This document shows positions 37,660 through 46,721 of a stretch of 64,000 nucleotides of DNA, piece after piece (within the stretch, counting starts at the first letter, position 1; the number at the start of each line of letters is the position of its first letter). Position numbers and translations under genes: made by a program. The stretch is from Shewanella japonica. GTDB taxonomy: Bacteria > Pseudomonadota > Gammaproteobacteria > Enterobacterales > Shewanellaceae. The notes beneath the pieces were generated by a model. That model worked only from the letters and a program-made list of their open reading frames with translations, was not told the DNA's origin and ran no database searches. The stretch spans positions 727,001-791,000 of the forward strand of contig NZ_CP020472.1 in the NCBI RefSeq assembly GCF_002075795.1, written 5' to 3'.

Positions 37660-38379
37660 ATGAATAAAAATCTCTGGTTTTCCAAAGTTCACTCATGGCG
37701 TTCCACCAATAAAGTTACTTCGCAATGGGCACAAAGTGCAAACTTTAGTGTATCTAGGCTTTGGACGGCGCTAATTGGCAGTACGTTAAGCCTTAGTGTT
37801 TCAGCCAGTATTCCTGAAGCGTCACCTAAAGAGCTCCTTGAAACCGTACCAGCAGCGGCTCAAGTATGCCTAAGTTGTCATGGCGTAAACGGTGAAGGTT
37901 TGGGGGTAGCAGGCCCTAGATTAGCAGGCCTTTCTAGTGAGTATATGGCCCAGCAACTTTCTCATTTTCAGTCTGGTAAACGTCAAAATTCGACGATGAT
38001 GGCAATGGCTATGACGGTGCAGGGCGATACCATTAAATTAGTCTCAGATTTTTTTGCTGCAAAACCAGTCGCTGCAATTAGTTTGCAGTATCGAGGCGAT
38101 AAAGTTGTCATTAGCGATATAGGCGAGAAACTGGCTTTTCAAGGTGATTGGGAGCGAGAGATCCCAGCATGTACCAGTTGCCACGGTCCGTCAGGTATTG
38201 GTGCAGGTCAATTTCCGCGGTTAGCTGGCCAAGAACCCTCCTACTTTAAAAATCAATTATTGGCATGGCAAAAAGGCACCCGTACAGGGGATGTCGACAA
38301 CATGATGGGCAATATTGCTAAAAAGCTCACCGCTGCAGAAATTGATGCATTAACTCAATACTTTTCGGCTCAGAAATAA
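37660..38379 (+). CDS. tsdB: Dihaem cytochrome c, c4-like, TsdB-type electron partner
   Basis: 239 residues with an unusually long n-region before the signal-peptide core (about 33-49, ending SVSA). Two haem motifs are present: CLSCH (70-74) and CTSCH (171-175), each followed by a c4-type PRLAG segment and Met-containing loops that can supply axial Met ligands. The pairing with a TsdA-like gene 9 bases downstream suggests TsdB, the dihaem carrier that exchanges electrons with thiosulfate dehydrogenase. A generic cytochrome c4 is the alternative. The IS3 element ends 66 bases before ATG. Confidence 0.75.
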   Translation: MNKNLWFSKVHSWRSTNKVTSQWAQSANFSVSRLWTALIGSTLSLSVSASIPEASPKELLETVPAAAQVCLSCHGVNGEGLGVAGPRLAGLSSEYMAQQLSHFQSGKRQNSTMMAMAMTVQGDTIKLVSDFFAAKPVAAISLQYRGDKVVISDIGEKLAFQGDWEREIPACTSCHGPSGIGAGQFPRLAGQEPSYFKNQLLAWQKGTRTGDVDNMMGNIAKKLTAAEIDALTQYFSAQK

Positions 38380-38388
38380 GGACATACT

Positions 38389-39438
38389 ATGAAGCTATAT
38401 TACTTTTCGGTGGCTGGTGTGTTGCTCAGTATGGGATTATCAGCGACGGAGTTACCCGATAGACAAGCTCAACTTCCTTCTGTTCCAAAAGATGCTAATG
38501 CCCAATATTTAACACCGAGTGCGTTATCTACGATTCCTAAAGGGGAGTTTGGAGACAAAGTCACAAAGGGGTATCAGTTGTTTGTGAATAGTCAGCAGAT
38601 GCGCAATCAGTATGTTGGCAATGAATTGAACTGTGTAAATTGCCATATGAACGCCGGAAATAAAGCGAATGCTTCGCCACTTTGGGCGGCTTATATGGCC
38701 TATCCTGCCTATCGTAAAAAAAATGACAAAGTGAATAGTTATCAGGAGCGTATTCAAGGTTGTTTTACTTACTCAATGAATGGAAAAGCCCCTGAATCAG
38801 GTAGCGATGTGTTAGTTGCTCTGTCGGCTTATTCATATTGGTTAGCGATGAGTGGCTTGATGAATCAATTTAATCTTACTGGTGATGTACCAGTATTGTC
38901 AGATGCTGAGTTGCTAAAAGGAGGTAATCGTCCTGAGTTTCCATTACCTGAGGTTATTAGCGCGAAGCTTGATCAAAAAGCGTTAACGATGCTGCCTGGT
39001 CGTGGCTTTCCTAAGTTAGATAAGCCGGAAAAGCCCTACTCAATAGAGCGAGGTAACTCAATCTATCTTGCACATTGTCAGGCTTGCCATGGTCAAGATG
39101 GTCAAGGAGTAAAGATGGCAAAAGTAAGTGCTCTTCCGCCATTATGGGGGCCGCAGAGCTATAACTGGGGAGCAGGTATGCATCGAGTGAATACAGCGGC
39201 TAACTTTATTTATGAGAATATGCCATTAGGAAAGAGTATTCAGCTTTCAGTCCAAGATGCTTGGGATGTAGCAGCATACATTAATGCCCAGGAACGACCT
39301 CAAGATCCGCGTTTTAAAGGAAAGATAGAGCAAACGAAAGCCGGTTTTCATCAACATGATGGTTATTATGGCAAAAAGCCTCAAAATGTACTTTTAGGCG
39401 AAAAGGCTTATCCTAATTTCCCTGAGGCTAGTCAGTAA
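38389..39438 (+). CDS. tsdA: TsdA-like thiosulfate dehydrogenase / tetrathionate reductase
   Basis: 349 residues, periplasmic (signal peptide to about 19). It carries two haems, CVNCH at 82-86 and CQACH at 230-234. Between them lies RIQGCFTYSMNG, the TsdA hallmark; Cys125 is the expected second ligand of the active-site haem (His/Cys ligation in known TsdA). Met278 in ENMPLG is a candidate ligand of the second haem. TsdA interconverts two thiosulfate and one tetrathionate; some homologues work mainly as reductases, and the direction cannot be told here. An RBS (AAGGAC) follows the tsdB stop, so the two genes are cotranscribed. Confidence 0.85.
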   Translation: MKLYYFSVAGVLLSMGLSATELPDRQAQLPSVPKDANAQYLTPSALSTIPKGEFGDKVTKGYQLFVNSQQMRNQYVGNELNCVNCHMNAGNKANASPLWAAYMAYPAYRKKNDKVNSYQERIQGCFTYSMNGKAPESGSDVLVALSAYSYWLAMSGLMNQFNLTGDVPVLSDAELLKGGNRPEFPLPEVISAKLDQKALTMLPGRGFPKLDKPEKPYSIERGNSIYLAHCQACHGQDGQGVKMAKVSALPPLWGPQSYNWGAGMHRVNTAANFIYENMPLGKSIQLSVQDAWDVAAYINAQERPQDPRFKGKIEQTKAGFHQHDGYYGKKPQNVLLGEKAYPNFPEASQ

Positions 39439-39737
39439 GCCTGATTGGAAAAGTCATTGGGAAAGTCATTGGGAAAGTAGAAACGCTGAATAAATGGCAA
39501 CGCAGTACAGTAGCATAATAAAACGTATTTGGTTGAGGCATCACCTTTACTCAAGGCAAAGGATTATATGAGCTGCATTATTATCTACTGTGCTATTTTT
39601 ATAGTGTAGTGTCACACTCTATTTCGTCATCAATCATAAAATGAATATCATAGAAAGTTGTATCGTATTATCCTTGCTTATACATCTAGCGTTGCCTGCG
39701 AACCAATCGTTACTATTCCTACTACCGAGTTAATCCT
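39439..39737. other. Intergenic region after tsdA
   Basis: About 300 bases without a gene. Just after the stop a 14-base tandem repeat occurs (GTCATTGGGAAA-type units at about 39451-39478). I see no good terminator hairpin. Confidence 0.4.
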
Positions 39738-40007
39738 GTGAAGACACAAATTGTTGAAATCTATCATCCTCAAGAACAAGTAACTCAAGAGGGGATATCA
39801 CTGAATCAAGCTAATGTTGTTGAACCTTTAATTTGTCCTATCTGCAATAAGCCAAATGCTTGTGCAGTCAGCAAAGGTTTATCTATTGAGGCGTGTTGGT
39901 GTCTTTCTCTTTCAGCTCGTGGCACCATTTCTGCTGCTGTTAAAGCGCAATTGAGGGGAAAAGCTTGTGTGTGTCAGTCTTGCTATGAGTCTCTTTGCAA
40001 AAAGTAG
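39738..40007 (+). CDS. Cysteine-rich CWC-family protein
   Basis: 89 residues, start GTG, with the CWC family pattern: CPICNKPNAC, then ACWC, then CVCQSCYESLC. The paired cysteines suggest a zinc- or metal-bound fold. The function of the family is not known. The ribosome binding site is weak, so the exact start is uncertain. Confidence 0.7.
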   Translation: MKTQIVEIYHPQEQVTQEGISLNQANVVEPLICPICNKPNACAVSKGLSIEACWCLSLSARGTISAAVKAQLRGKACVCQSCYESLCKK

Positions 40008-40088
40008 TGTTGCTATTTTGTTAAAATAAAATTGTGGTGTCAGGAATGATTGATATACTTAATCATTACTTTAATTAGGAAAAACACC

Positions 40089-40619
40089 ATGATAAAAAAA
40101 ATACTCCTAGTTGTTGCTATCATAATTGCAATCCCATTTATCGCGGCGATCTTTATCAAAAAAGATTACTCAGTTGAGCGAACAATTGTGATTAACCAAC
40201 CTAAAGCGATTGTGTTTGATTATGTAAAACACCTCAAGAATCAAAATAATTTTAGTAAATGGGCGCAAATGGATCCCGATATGGAAAAAACCTATCGTGG
40301 GGCAGATGCAACGGTTGGATTTGTGTCAGCTTGGGCAAGTGATAATCCAGATGTTGGCGTCGGTGAACAAGAGATCATGGCGATTGTTGAGGGAGAGAGG
40401 ATTGATTTCGAACTTAGATTTTTAAGCCCTTTTGAAGCAACAGAGCCTGCATATATGATCACTGAAGCCTTGTCAGACAATCAAACTCGACTTAATTGGG
40501 GGTTTAAAGGGCATCTCGATTATCCGATGAATTTGATGTTTTTGTTCATGGATTTTGAAACGATTATAGGCAATGACTTACAGCAAGGCTTAGATAGCTT
40601 AAAGTTGATTTTGGATTGA
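40089..40619 (+). CDS. SRPBCC (START-like) family protein with N-terminal membrane anchor
   Basis: 176 residues from ATG 40089 (AGGA 8-9 nt upstream; the frame is open upstream to 40050). Residues 3-22 form a membrane segment or uncleaved signal, followed by a polyketide-cyclase/START-like domain (VERTIVINQPKAIVFDYVKH, then WAQMDPDMEKTYRG) and a conserved C-terminal helix. Such domains bind hydrophobic ligands; none can be named. A terminator follows. Confidence 0.75.
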   Translation: MIKKILLVVAIIIAIPFIAAIFIKKDYSVERTIVINQPKAIVFDYVKHLKNQNNFSKWAQMDPDMEKTYRGADATVGFVSAWASDNPDVGVGEQEIMAIVEGERIDFELRFLSPFEATEPAYMITEALSDNQTRLNWGFKGHLDYPMNLMFLFMDFETIIGNDLQQGLDSLKLILD

Positions 40620-40680
40620 ATGGGCTTAAGTTTTATTGCATTGCTTGATATTTCTAGGGTGATATAAACACCAAACTGTG

Positions 40681-40712
40681 AAGGCACTACAATATTAGTA
40701 GTGCCTTTTTTA
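40681..40712 (+). terminator. Terminator after the SRPBCC gene
   Basis: AAGGCACTAC (40681-40690) and GTAGTGCCTT (40698-40707) form a perfect 10-bp stem, with T residues following on the plus strand. Confidence 0.9.
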
Positions 40713-40923
40713 TTTATTTAGCCTAATCAATTGACTGATTTATTGAGATTATTGCATTTAATACCTTTGCTTTTAATGATGATGTTTCCAATTTGTGTGT
40801 AATGCAGGTAATCTTAATTTTTCTTTAAATGACTTAGCCCTATTGAGTGAAATAGCGGATGAATCAAAAGAGAAACAGCTAAAAATAATAACAAGAAATA
40901 ATTAACGCATTATGAGGTTTTCA

Positions 40924-42288
40924 ATGGAACAAGTGACGGCATTTGTAAATACAGTTAATGGCATAGTGTGGGGCGTTCCCATGTTAGTGATGATTTTAGG
41001 AGTGGGATTATTTCTGTCTATCGGACTGAAATTAATGCCAATCCTAAAATTAGGCACAGGCTTTAAGTTATTGTGGTCTGGTCGAGATTCATCCGACGAT
41101 AAACATAAAGGTGAAATTAGTCCGTTTAACGCTTTAATGACTTCACTTTCGGCAACTATTGGTACAGGTAATATTGCCGGTGTTGCAACCGCGATATTTC
41201 TTGGTGGACCAGGCGCGTTATTTTGGATGTGGTGTACGGCGTTAGTCGGTATGGCTACCAAGTTTGCAGAAGCTGTCTTAGCGGTTAAATTTCGTGAAAA
41301 AGATGGAAATGGTAATCATGTGGGCGGTCCCATGTATTACATCAAGAATGGTTTAGGCAGCAAATGGGCTTGGTTAGGCACGTTATTTGCGCTTTTAGGC
41401 TCTCTTGCCGGTTTTGGTATAGGTAATACTGTGCAAACCAACTCAGTTGCTGACGCAATGAGCAGCAACTTTGGTGTGCCTAACTGGATTACTGGTTTAG
41501 TGCTGATGGTGCTTGTGGGTGCTGTATTGATGGGTGGTATCAAACGCATCGCAGACGTTGCCGGTAAACTTGTCCCTTTAATGACCCTATTTTATATTAC
41601 AGCTGGCTTAGCCGTGTTAGTTGTTTATGCTGACCAAGTACCAGCCGCATTTCAGTTGATTATTCATAGTGCATTTAACCCGGTTGCTGCCCAAGGTGGT
41701 TTTGCTGGTGCCGCTGTGTGGGCTGCTATTCGTTTTGGTGTCGCTCGTGGTGTGTTCTCAAATGAAGCAGGCTTAGGTAGTGCGCCTATTGCCCATGCTG
41801 CTGCGCAAACCAATGAGCCTGTTAAACAAGGCTTAGTGGCGATGTTAGGTACGTTTATCGACACGATTATTGTTTGTTCGATTACTGGTTTGGCTATTAT
41901 TGTATCGGGAGCATGGACTTCGGGTGAAACAGGCGCTGCGTTAACATCTTTTGCGTTTTCACATGCACTGCCTATGGGTAATTATATTGTTGCCGTTGCA
42001 TTAGCTGTATTTGCTTTTACGACCATCCTAGGTTGGAGCTTTTACAGTGAAAAATGCATGCAGTATTTATTTGGTGATAAAGTCGTTAAGCCATTTAGAT
42101 TAATTTGGACCTTAGTGGTACCGATTGGTGCTGTGAGTTCGCTTGAGTTTATTTGGTTACTTGCAGATACATTAAATGCCATGATGGCTATTCCAAACTT
42201 GATTGCATTAGCATTGTTAAGCCCTGTGGTATTTGCACTAACCCGTGAATACTTTGCTAAACAAAAGCAGTTAAATGCGCAAGGATAA
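40924..42288 (+). CDS. Sodium:alanine symporter, AGCS family
   Basis: 454 residues with about ten or eleven membrane segments. The family signature is present (TSLSATIGTGNIAGVATA and GGPGALFWMW), and the middle part FGVARGVFSNEAGLGSAPIAHA is strongly conserved in AGCS carriers. It brings alanine or glycine into the cell with sodium. ATG 40924 (AGG 8 nt upstream) is preferred over 40912. It is likely monocistronic; the RcsF-like gene starts about 50 bases downstream. Confidence 0.9.
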   Translation: MEQVTAFVNTVNGIVWGVPMLVMILGVGLFLSIGLKLMPILKLGTGFKLLWSGRDSSDDKHKGEISPFNALMTSLSATIGTGNIAGVATAIFLGGPGALFWMWCTALVGMATKFAEAVLAVKFREKDGNGNHVGGPMYYIKNGLGSKWAWLGTLFALLGSLAGFGIGNTVQTNSVADAMSSNFGVPNWITGLVLMVLVGAVLMGGIKRIADVAGKLVPLMTLFYITAGLAVLVVYADQVPAAFQLIIHSAFNPVAAQGGFAGAAVWAAIRFGVARGVFSNEAGLGSAPIAHAAAQTNEPVKQGLVAMLGTFIDTIIVCSITGLAIIVSGAWTSGETGAALTSFAFSHALPMGNYIVAVALAVFAFTTILGWSFYSEKCMQYLFGDKVVKPFRLIWTLVVPIGAVSSLEFIWLLADTLNAMMAIPNLIALALLSPVVFALTREYFAKQKQLNAQG

Positions 42289-42339
42289 AAAATGGATAAG
42301 GCATACACTGGGATGTGTATGCCAACAAAAAGGGATTTT

Positions 42340-42735
42340 ATGAAGATAGATAACATTATAAGCGTATATACAATCTGTTTGCTGAGTGTCGTGCTTGCTG
42401 GTTGTAATGGCGTTAAATTTCGCACCAATGCAGAAGAATATGTAGTCGCTAAGGTTGAGGCTTCAACCGTTGATTTGTATTCACCAAGTGAACTTTATAA
42501 TCACGAAAATGACCCATTAGGTGAAGTTTTTACTTCTTTTTGCAGTGTGTCGGCAGATCATTTGCGTTACCCGATTCCAAGTCTAAGCGCATTGAAAAAC
42601 GATTTAAGAGGTCAAACGGCTGATAGGGGCGGCAATGCACTGGTTATCACTGAATGTGGTGAGCAGAAGTATCCGACTTGCACAGTATATCTGGAGTGCG
42701 CAGGCTTAGCTTATTACCTTAAGTCGTGGGATTAA
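42340..42735 (+). CDS. RcsF-like outer-membrane lipoprotein
   Basis: 131 residues from ATG 42340 (AGGG 6 nt upstream; the frame is open to 42292). Signal II with lipobox L-A-G-C puts the lipidated Cys at 22. The mature part has the RcsF pattern: LGEVFTSFC, then NALVITECGE, TC and EC, giving four cysteines able to form the two disulphides of RcsF. RcsF senses envelope stress for the Rcs phosphorelay in enterobacteria; no rcs kinase genes are in this window, so the downstream pathway here is unknown. Confidence 0.75.
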   Translation: MKIDNIISVYTICLLSVVLAGCNGVKFRTNAEEYVVAKVEASTVDLYSPSELYNHENDPLGEVFTSFCSVSADHLRYPIPSLSALKNDLRGQTADRGGNALVITECGEQKYPTCTVYLECAGLAYYLKSWD

Positions 42736-42765
42736 TTTGGCAAGCTGAGTAAGGTTAAGTGAAGT

Positions 42766-42948
42766 TTAAAAATCATCTTCTAAGTCGTCACCTAAACTTT
42801 TACGTAACTCTGCTTGTTCAAGATAGTCATCTAAGCGTCGTTTAACTTGACGTTTTCGTTCAATAATTTCAGCTGAACGTTTATTTCTTGGTGATACCAT
42901 TGCGTCGATTTCTGTATCGTTAGGAATGCTTTCAGTAATATTAGCCAT
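42766..42948 (-). CDS. Small PA3496-family protein
   Basis: 60 residues, strongly charged and without a signal peptide. The central KRRLDDYLEQAELRKSLGDD matches the small PA3496-type family annotated as putative envelope integrity proteins. The longer upstream frame to 43014 is not needed: GAGGG lies 7-8 nt before ATG 42948. Function is not established. It is convergent with the RcsF-like gene. Confidence 0.65.
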   Translation of the reverse strand: MANITESIPNDTEIDAMVSPRNKRSAEIIERKRQVKRRLDDYLEQAELRKSLGDDLEDDF

Positions 42949-43201
42949 TATTCTACCCTCTATTTCATGCTTATTTGTTGTGTCCCTGTGTGACAAATAA
43001 GCTGTAAATATCAAAGGTAGCCTTTAGCCGTGCTTTGATATCATGGGTATTGAGCGCTGAAGCTTGCGATATTCTTGTAAAACAACCACGAAGAATATGC
43101 ATTCAAATTGCACCCAAAGGTTTACTTACTCCTATAAATTCAATGTAGCAGTTATTTATTTTTTTGCTTAACGCAGTTATCAAAAAGTTTCTTTGACACA
43201 C
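42949..43201. other. Intergenic region before the TorF terminator
   Basis: Together with the following terminator this makes about 350 bases without a gene. It should hold the promoter of the PA3496-type gene; nothing else is recognised. Confidence 0.4.
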
Positions 43202-43230
43202 AAAAAACGCCACTCATTAGAGTGGCGTTT
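43202..43230 (-). terminator. Terminator of the TorF-family porin gene
   Basis: AAACGCCACTC (43205-43215) and GAGTGGCGTTT (43220-43230) form a perfect 11-bp stem with a 4-base loop, followed by a T run on the minus strand. Confidence 0.92.
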
Positions 43231-43299
43231 GAGGTGTAACAATTGGCACGATGCCGACCTAAGCTAGTTCGCATTGGTGCCAGATTGAATGACTATGGC

Positions 43300-43992
43300 T
43301 TATAAACCAAAGCTGTACGAGTAGCCTAGTACAATTTTTGCGTCGTCATCATCTAAATCTGTATCAGATGCAGTAAATGAAACAGTACCGTAATCAGTAT
43401 CAGAGCTTAACGATACATTGTATTCTGAGTAGCTATCAGTACCATACCAGCTAGTAATGATATCGCCATCTGAATAACCGTAATGCACGCCTAAAGACAG
43501 TGATTCAGTTAGTGGGAATGTGAGGTTAGCTTGTGCATACATCATGTCTTTTGAATCAAGTGGATCAGAAGCAATATCATCGCCGCCATTGACAGTGTGT
43601 GAATAAGAAACATCTAACCATTTCCATGCTAAACCAACAGTGACTTCACCAAAATCAACACTACCAGGAGAATCTGGGTAGGCATAGTAAAGGTAGTTAA
43701 TATCGTAGCTTAAATCTTCAGTGATATTACCGCCGTAACCTGCGTAAATATCTAACTCGTAACTTGTGCCATCACCAAAATCAACGTTTGAAGCCCAACC
43801 ACCGACATAAAAGCCAGAATCAGCGGCATAATCAATACCACCCTGTACAGCTGCACCGTTATCAGTTTGGCTTACACCACGCCATAGGTAGTTTGACGTC
43901 GCGCCGATATTACCGGTGACTTCTGCTAATGCAGAACCAGATAATAATAAGCCTGTAGATAGCGCAATAGCTTTATATAAGGTTTTTTTCAT
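43300..43992 (-). CDS. TorF-family putative porin
   Basis: 230 residues from ATG 43992 with a clear signal peptide (cut after SGSALA). It begins with VTGNIGATSNYLWRGVSQTD, the conserved start of the TorF/gcw_chp family, continues with alternating strands rich in Tyr and Asp, and ends with ILGYSYSFGL. It is expected to be an outer-membrane barrel. Upstream in-frame ATG codons exist (43998, 44052), but GAGGG is best placed for 43992. It has its own terminator and looks monocistronic. The solute is unknown. Confidence 0.85.
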   Translation of the reverse strand: MKKTLYKAIALSTGLLLSGSALAEVTGNIGATSNYLWRGVSQTDNGAAVQGGIDYAADSGFYVGGWASNVDFGDGTSYELDIYAGYGGNITEDLSYDINYLYYAYPDSPGSVDFGEVTVGLAWKWLDVSYSHTVNGGDDIASDPLDSKDMMYAQANLTFPLTESLSLGVHYGYSDGDIITSWYGTDSYSEYNVSLSSDTDYGTVSFTASDTDLDDDDAKIVLGYSYSFGL

Positions 43993-44243
43993 TTTCATTC
44001 CCTCAAAGTTTTTATTATTCATTTCACCTGTTGCTTGATTATCGGGCAGCAAGGTTCAATGTTGATTTCATCTGTATGAGTTATTGCTAATGATGTGCCA
44101 TGTTTATAAATGCTTTACTATTAATGGTTTATGTTCTCTCGCACTATGATGCAGCAAAAATGTTGCATGGTATTGAGGCAGAGGTGCACTTTTTTTGTGC
44201 AGTTTTGAGGCGAATTTCTAATAGAAAGGTGATCAATAGACAT

Positions 44244-44270
44244 AAAAAAACCTCCGAAGTGGAGGTTTTA
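44244..44270 (-). terminator. Terminator of the HU gene
   Basis: AAAACCTCC (44247-44255) and GGAGGTTTT (44261-44269) form a 9-bp stem with a 5-base loop, followed by a T run on the minus strand. Confidence 0.92.
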
Positions 44271-44287
44271 TTTTCAAGCAGTTAATC

Positions 44288-44560
44288 TTAGTTAACGCTA
44301 TCTTTTAATGTTTTACCCGCTTTGAACTTTGGTACAGTCGCTTCAGCAATTTGAATTTCTTTGCCAGTCTGTGGGTTGCGGCCAGTACGAGCTGCGCGTA
44401 CAGAGGTTTCAAAAGAACCAAAACCTACGATAGAAATTTTGTCACCATTTTTCATGGCTTCAGTAACAGCTTCTTCAAAAGACTTTAGTGCGCGGCCAGC
44501 TTCTGCTTTAGTTAACTCAGCATTTTCTGCAATTTTTGCAATTAATTCACTTTTGTTCAT
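44288..44560 (-). CDS. hupA: DNA-binding protein HU, HupA-type
   Basis: 90 residues, the full HU length. [20 protein letters not shown] opens it, VGFGSFE sits in the middle, and the DNA-contacting arm [12 protein letters not shown] is intact. HU dimers bend and compact DNA without sequence preference. HupA and HupB are very alike; the start MNKSELI favours the alpha type. A 295-base gap upstream separates it from the TorF gene's start side. Confidence 0.9.
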   Translation of the reverse strand: MNKSELIAKIAENAELTKAEAGRALKSFEEAVTEAMKNGDKISIVGFGSFETSVRAARTGRNPQTGKEIQIAEATVPKFKAGKTLKDSVN

Positions 44561-44745
44561 GTTGATATTCTCTGCTTTCCATAGATGTGTTTATTTAAAA
44601 CTAGATTAACATGCCATAAGCCATGGGGCTTTGAAAGCATTTTATCTGATAAATGTGTAGCAATAGGGCATTTTGGTGACATTTACGACGTAAATGACCC
44701 CTTTGCCCAGCTTTTGGGGCGAAAATGACGAGTGCCACAGTAAAA

Positions 44746-45543
44746 TTAATCTTCTAATAGTTGATACAGCAGCTGCTTAACCAGTTTAGGCTCAAAAGGT
44801 TTATCGCAAAGTGCATTCACTCCTGCACTTGATACATTACTAAGATGTGTATCATTGGCTTCAGATGAGACCATTAATATTGGGATATGGGATTGCTGAC
44901 TTTCGTTGCGAATATATTGGGTCAGTGCTAGACCGTCGACACTCGGCATGTTGTAGTCTGTGATGACTAGGTCAAACATCTGTTGCTGCATGAGTTCTAT
45001 TGCTTGCGCCCCATCTTCAGCTTCGCTAATGATTCTAATGCCTAAGTTGCCAATGGTTCGCTTAATGACATTACGTGCCATTCGGCTATCATCGACCACC
45101 AATGTACGAATATCTTGTACATCAAAATGACTTAAATCCAGTTCATCGTTGCTGATTAAATCGATGGTTGAATTGAGCGCAGTCGCTAGGTGATCGGCAT
45201 CGAATGGTTTCGGTAGAATGGCGACGACCCCTGATTGCCTGAACACTTCAAGTTGTTCGCGTCGGCACTCACTAGAAACCAACATAAATTGAATGTCATT
45301 AAATTGAGTGCTTTGCTTGATGAAACTGAGCAAGTCGGTTGCTTCGCCATCTGAAAAGTGTAAAGCGCTGATGACTAAATCTGGAGTGTGTCTTGAGATA
45401 ATGTCTTTTGCATCAGTGATACTTGATGCAGTTTGAATGCTATTTACACCTTCTTGTTGTAGGCGTGCGGTGATAATTTTACGCTGAGTATCTGAAGGCT
45501 CTAGCAATAAAATTGATAGTTCACTGGGGGATAGGTGGCCCAT
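44746..45543 (-). CDS. Double-receiver response regulator, first receiver degenerate
   Basis: 265 residues made of two receiver domains and no output domain. The first (about 9-125) has LLLEPSDTQ at the acidic pocket and LVISALHFS where the phospho-Asp should be, so it should not be phosphorylated; the Lys in PKPFD is kept. The second (about 145-263) is canonical: VVDDSRMAR, phospho-Asp in VITDYNMPSVDG, Ser in MVSSEA and Lys in DKPFEP. Such proteins can work as phosphate sinks or by protein contact. No kinase gene is adjacent. Confidence 0.85.
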   Translation of the reverse strand: MGHLSPSELSILLLEPSDTQRKIITARLQQEGVNSIQTASSITDAKDIISRHTPDLVISALHFSDGEATDLLSFIKQSTQFNDIQFMLVSSECRREQLEVFRQSGVVAILPKPFDADHLATALNSTIDLISNDELDLSHFDVQDIRTLVVDDSRMARNVIKRTIGNLGIRIISEAEDGAQAIELMQQQMFDLVITDYNMPSVDGLALTQYIRNESQQSHIPILMVSSEANDTHLSNVSSAGVNALCDKPFEPKLVKQLLYQLLED

Positions 45544-45634
45544 AAATGACTTCTTCTTATTTATTATAAATGCGTCTTATGGGCGCATTTTACCTTAAGC
45601 TTCTACGTGAATATAGCTATTCTTGCACAAGACA

Positions 45635-46042
45635 TTAACAATCAGGTTTCAAATACTGCGTGGTTTTTTGGCTAAACGCGACCCAATATTGGTACCCCAA
45701 AATGAGCACCGCACTCAATGCAATAGCTGGTACAGGTATACTCACTCCGTTGAATTCTACTTTTACATCTTCAGGGGTGATTTGATAGGCAATAATAGCT
45801 GTTGTGGATAAAGCTAACATCGCCAATGTTTGGATTGCGAGGTATATTTTTAACACTAAACTGGCCCAGTGAGTGCGTTTAACGAGTCCAAATAGCACTG
45901 GTATTACGCCAATCGTAAACAGATCGATTCCTTGAATGGCGTATGAACGTAGCAAAGCCAGAATAGACAAAAAGATGTAAAACGCCATCAATATGATAAG
46001 TCTGCGAGGGAGCGGATTGTTAACGGTACTGAATTTAGTCAT
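45635..46042 (-). CDS. Hypothetical membrane protein
   Basis: 135 residues with about four membrane segments (roughly 14-32, 37-54, 60-85 and 106-125) and a short loop containing VEFNGVSIPVP. I do not recognise the family with certainty. It is between the response regulator and a divergent DUF4240 gene. Confidence 0.6.
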   Translation of the reverse strand: MTKFSTVNNPLPRRLIILMAFYIFLSILALLRSYAIQGIDLFTIGVIPVLFGLVKRTHWASLVLKIYLAIQTLAMLALSTTAIIAYQITPEDVKVEFNGVSIPVPAIALSAVLILGYQYWVAFSQKTTQYLKPDC

Positions 46043-46146
46043 GAAGTATTGTTATTGATAGTAAAGCAATGAGTTCGTTGTGGTGTAGAATAACGCGAGT
46101 TGAGATATTTTGGTGAATAGTTTCCAAAAAGTTTAGGAAAAGTGAC

Positions 46147-46656
46147 ATGACAGAAGCTGAATTTTGGGACTTAGTGACACGTACTGAGCCGCAACAATCA
46201 GAGCAGCAGTGCCACAGTGAACTGACGGCTAAGCTAACCGAGCTTGATGATGACGCATTAGCCGCATTTGATAAAATGTTCGGACAGCAGATGCGCCGAA
46301 GTTATCATTGGAATATATGGGGAGCGGCGTACATTATCACTGGTTGTGATTCTGATTATGCTTTCGCAGAGTTTAGAGGCTTTTTACTTTCTCTGGGTGA
46401 AGACTGGTATAACAAGGTAATTGCTGATCCCGATTGTTTAGGAGAACTGACTTTGTGGCCAACAAAAGATGATTATGCATACCCTTTTATTGAGGACTTT
46501 GACTTGATAGCAGGGCAACTCTATGAAGACAGAACAGGTAATGAATTACCTTTTGTTCCTTCCGGGCAGCATACTCCCCAGGGTAAAAAGTTTAGTACCA
46601 AGAAGAAAGATCTTAAAAAGAACTATCCAAAACTCAGTGCATTATTTCCATTTTAA
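46147..46656 (+). CDS. DUF4240 domain protein
   Basis: 169 residues, soluble. It opens with MTEAEFWDLV and contains SYHWNIWGAAYIITGGC-like and DYAFAEFRGFLLSLG blocks (the exact local form has one G before C), typical of DUF4240. The C-terminal quarter is basic (KKFSTKKKDLKK). The function of the family is unknown. AGGAAAAG precedes the ATG. Confidence 0.8.
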   Translation: MTEAEFWDLVTRTEPQQSEQQCHSELTAKLTELDDDALAAFDKMFGQQMRRSYHWNIWGAAYIITGCDSDYAFAEFRGFLLSLGEDWYNKVIADPDCLGELTLWPTKDDYAYPFIEDFDLIAGQLYEDRTGNELPFVPSGQHTPQGKKFSTKKKDLKKNYPKLSALFPF

Positions 46657-46670
46657 CGTTCAGAAAACCT

Positions 46671-46696
46671 AAAATGCAGCCATTAGGCTGCATTTT
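46671..46696. terminator. Bidirectional terminator
   Basis: AAAATGCAGCC (46671-46681) and GGCTGCATTTT (46686-46696) form a perfect 11-bp stem with a 4-base loop, between convergent genes ending at 46656 and 46722. Confidence 0.9.
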
Positions 46697-46721
46697 CATA
46701 TCGGTAACTAACCTTTAAGGT

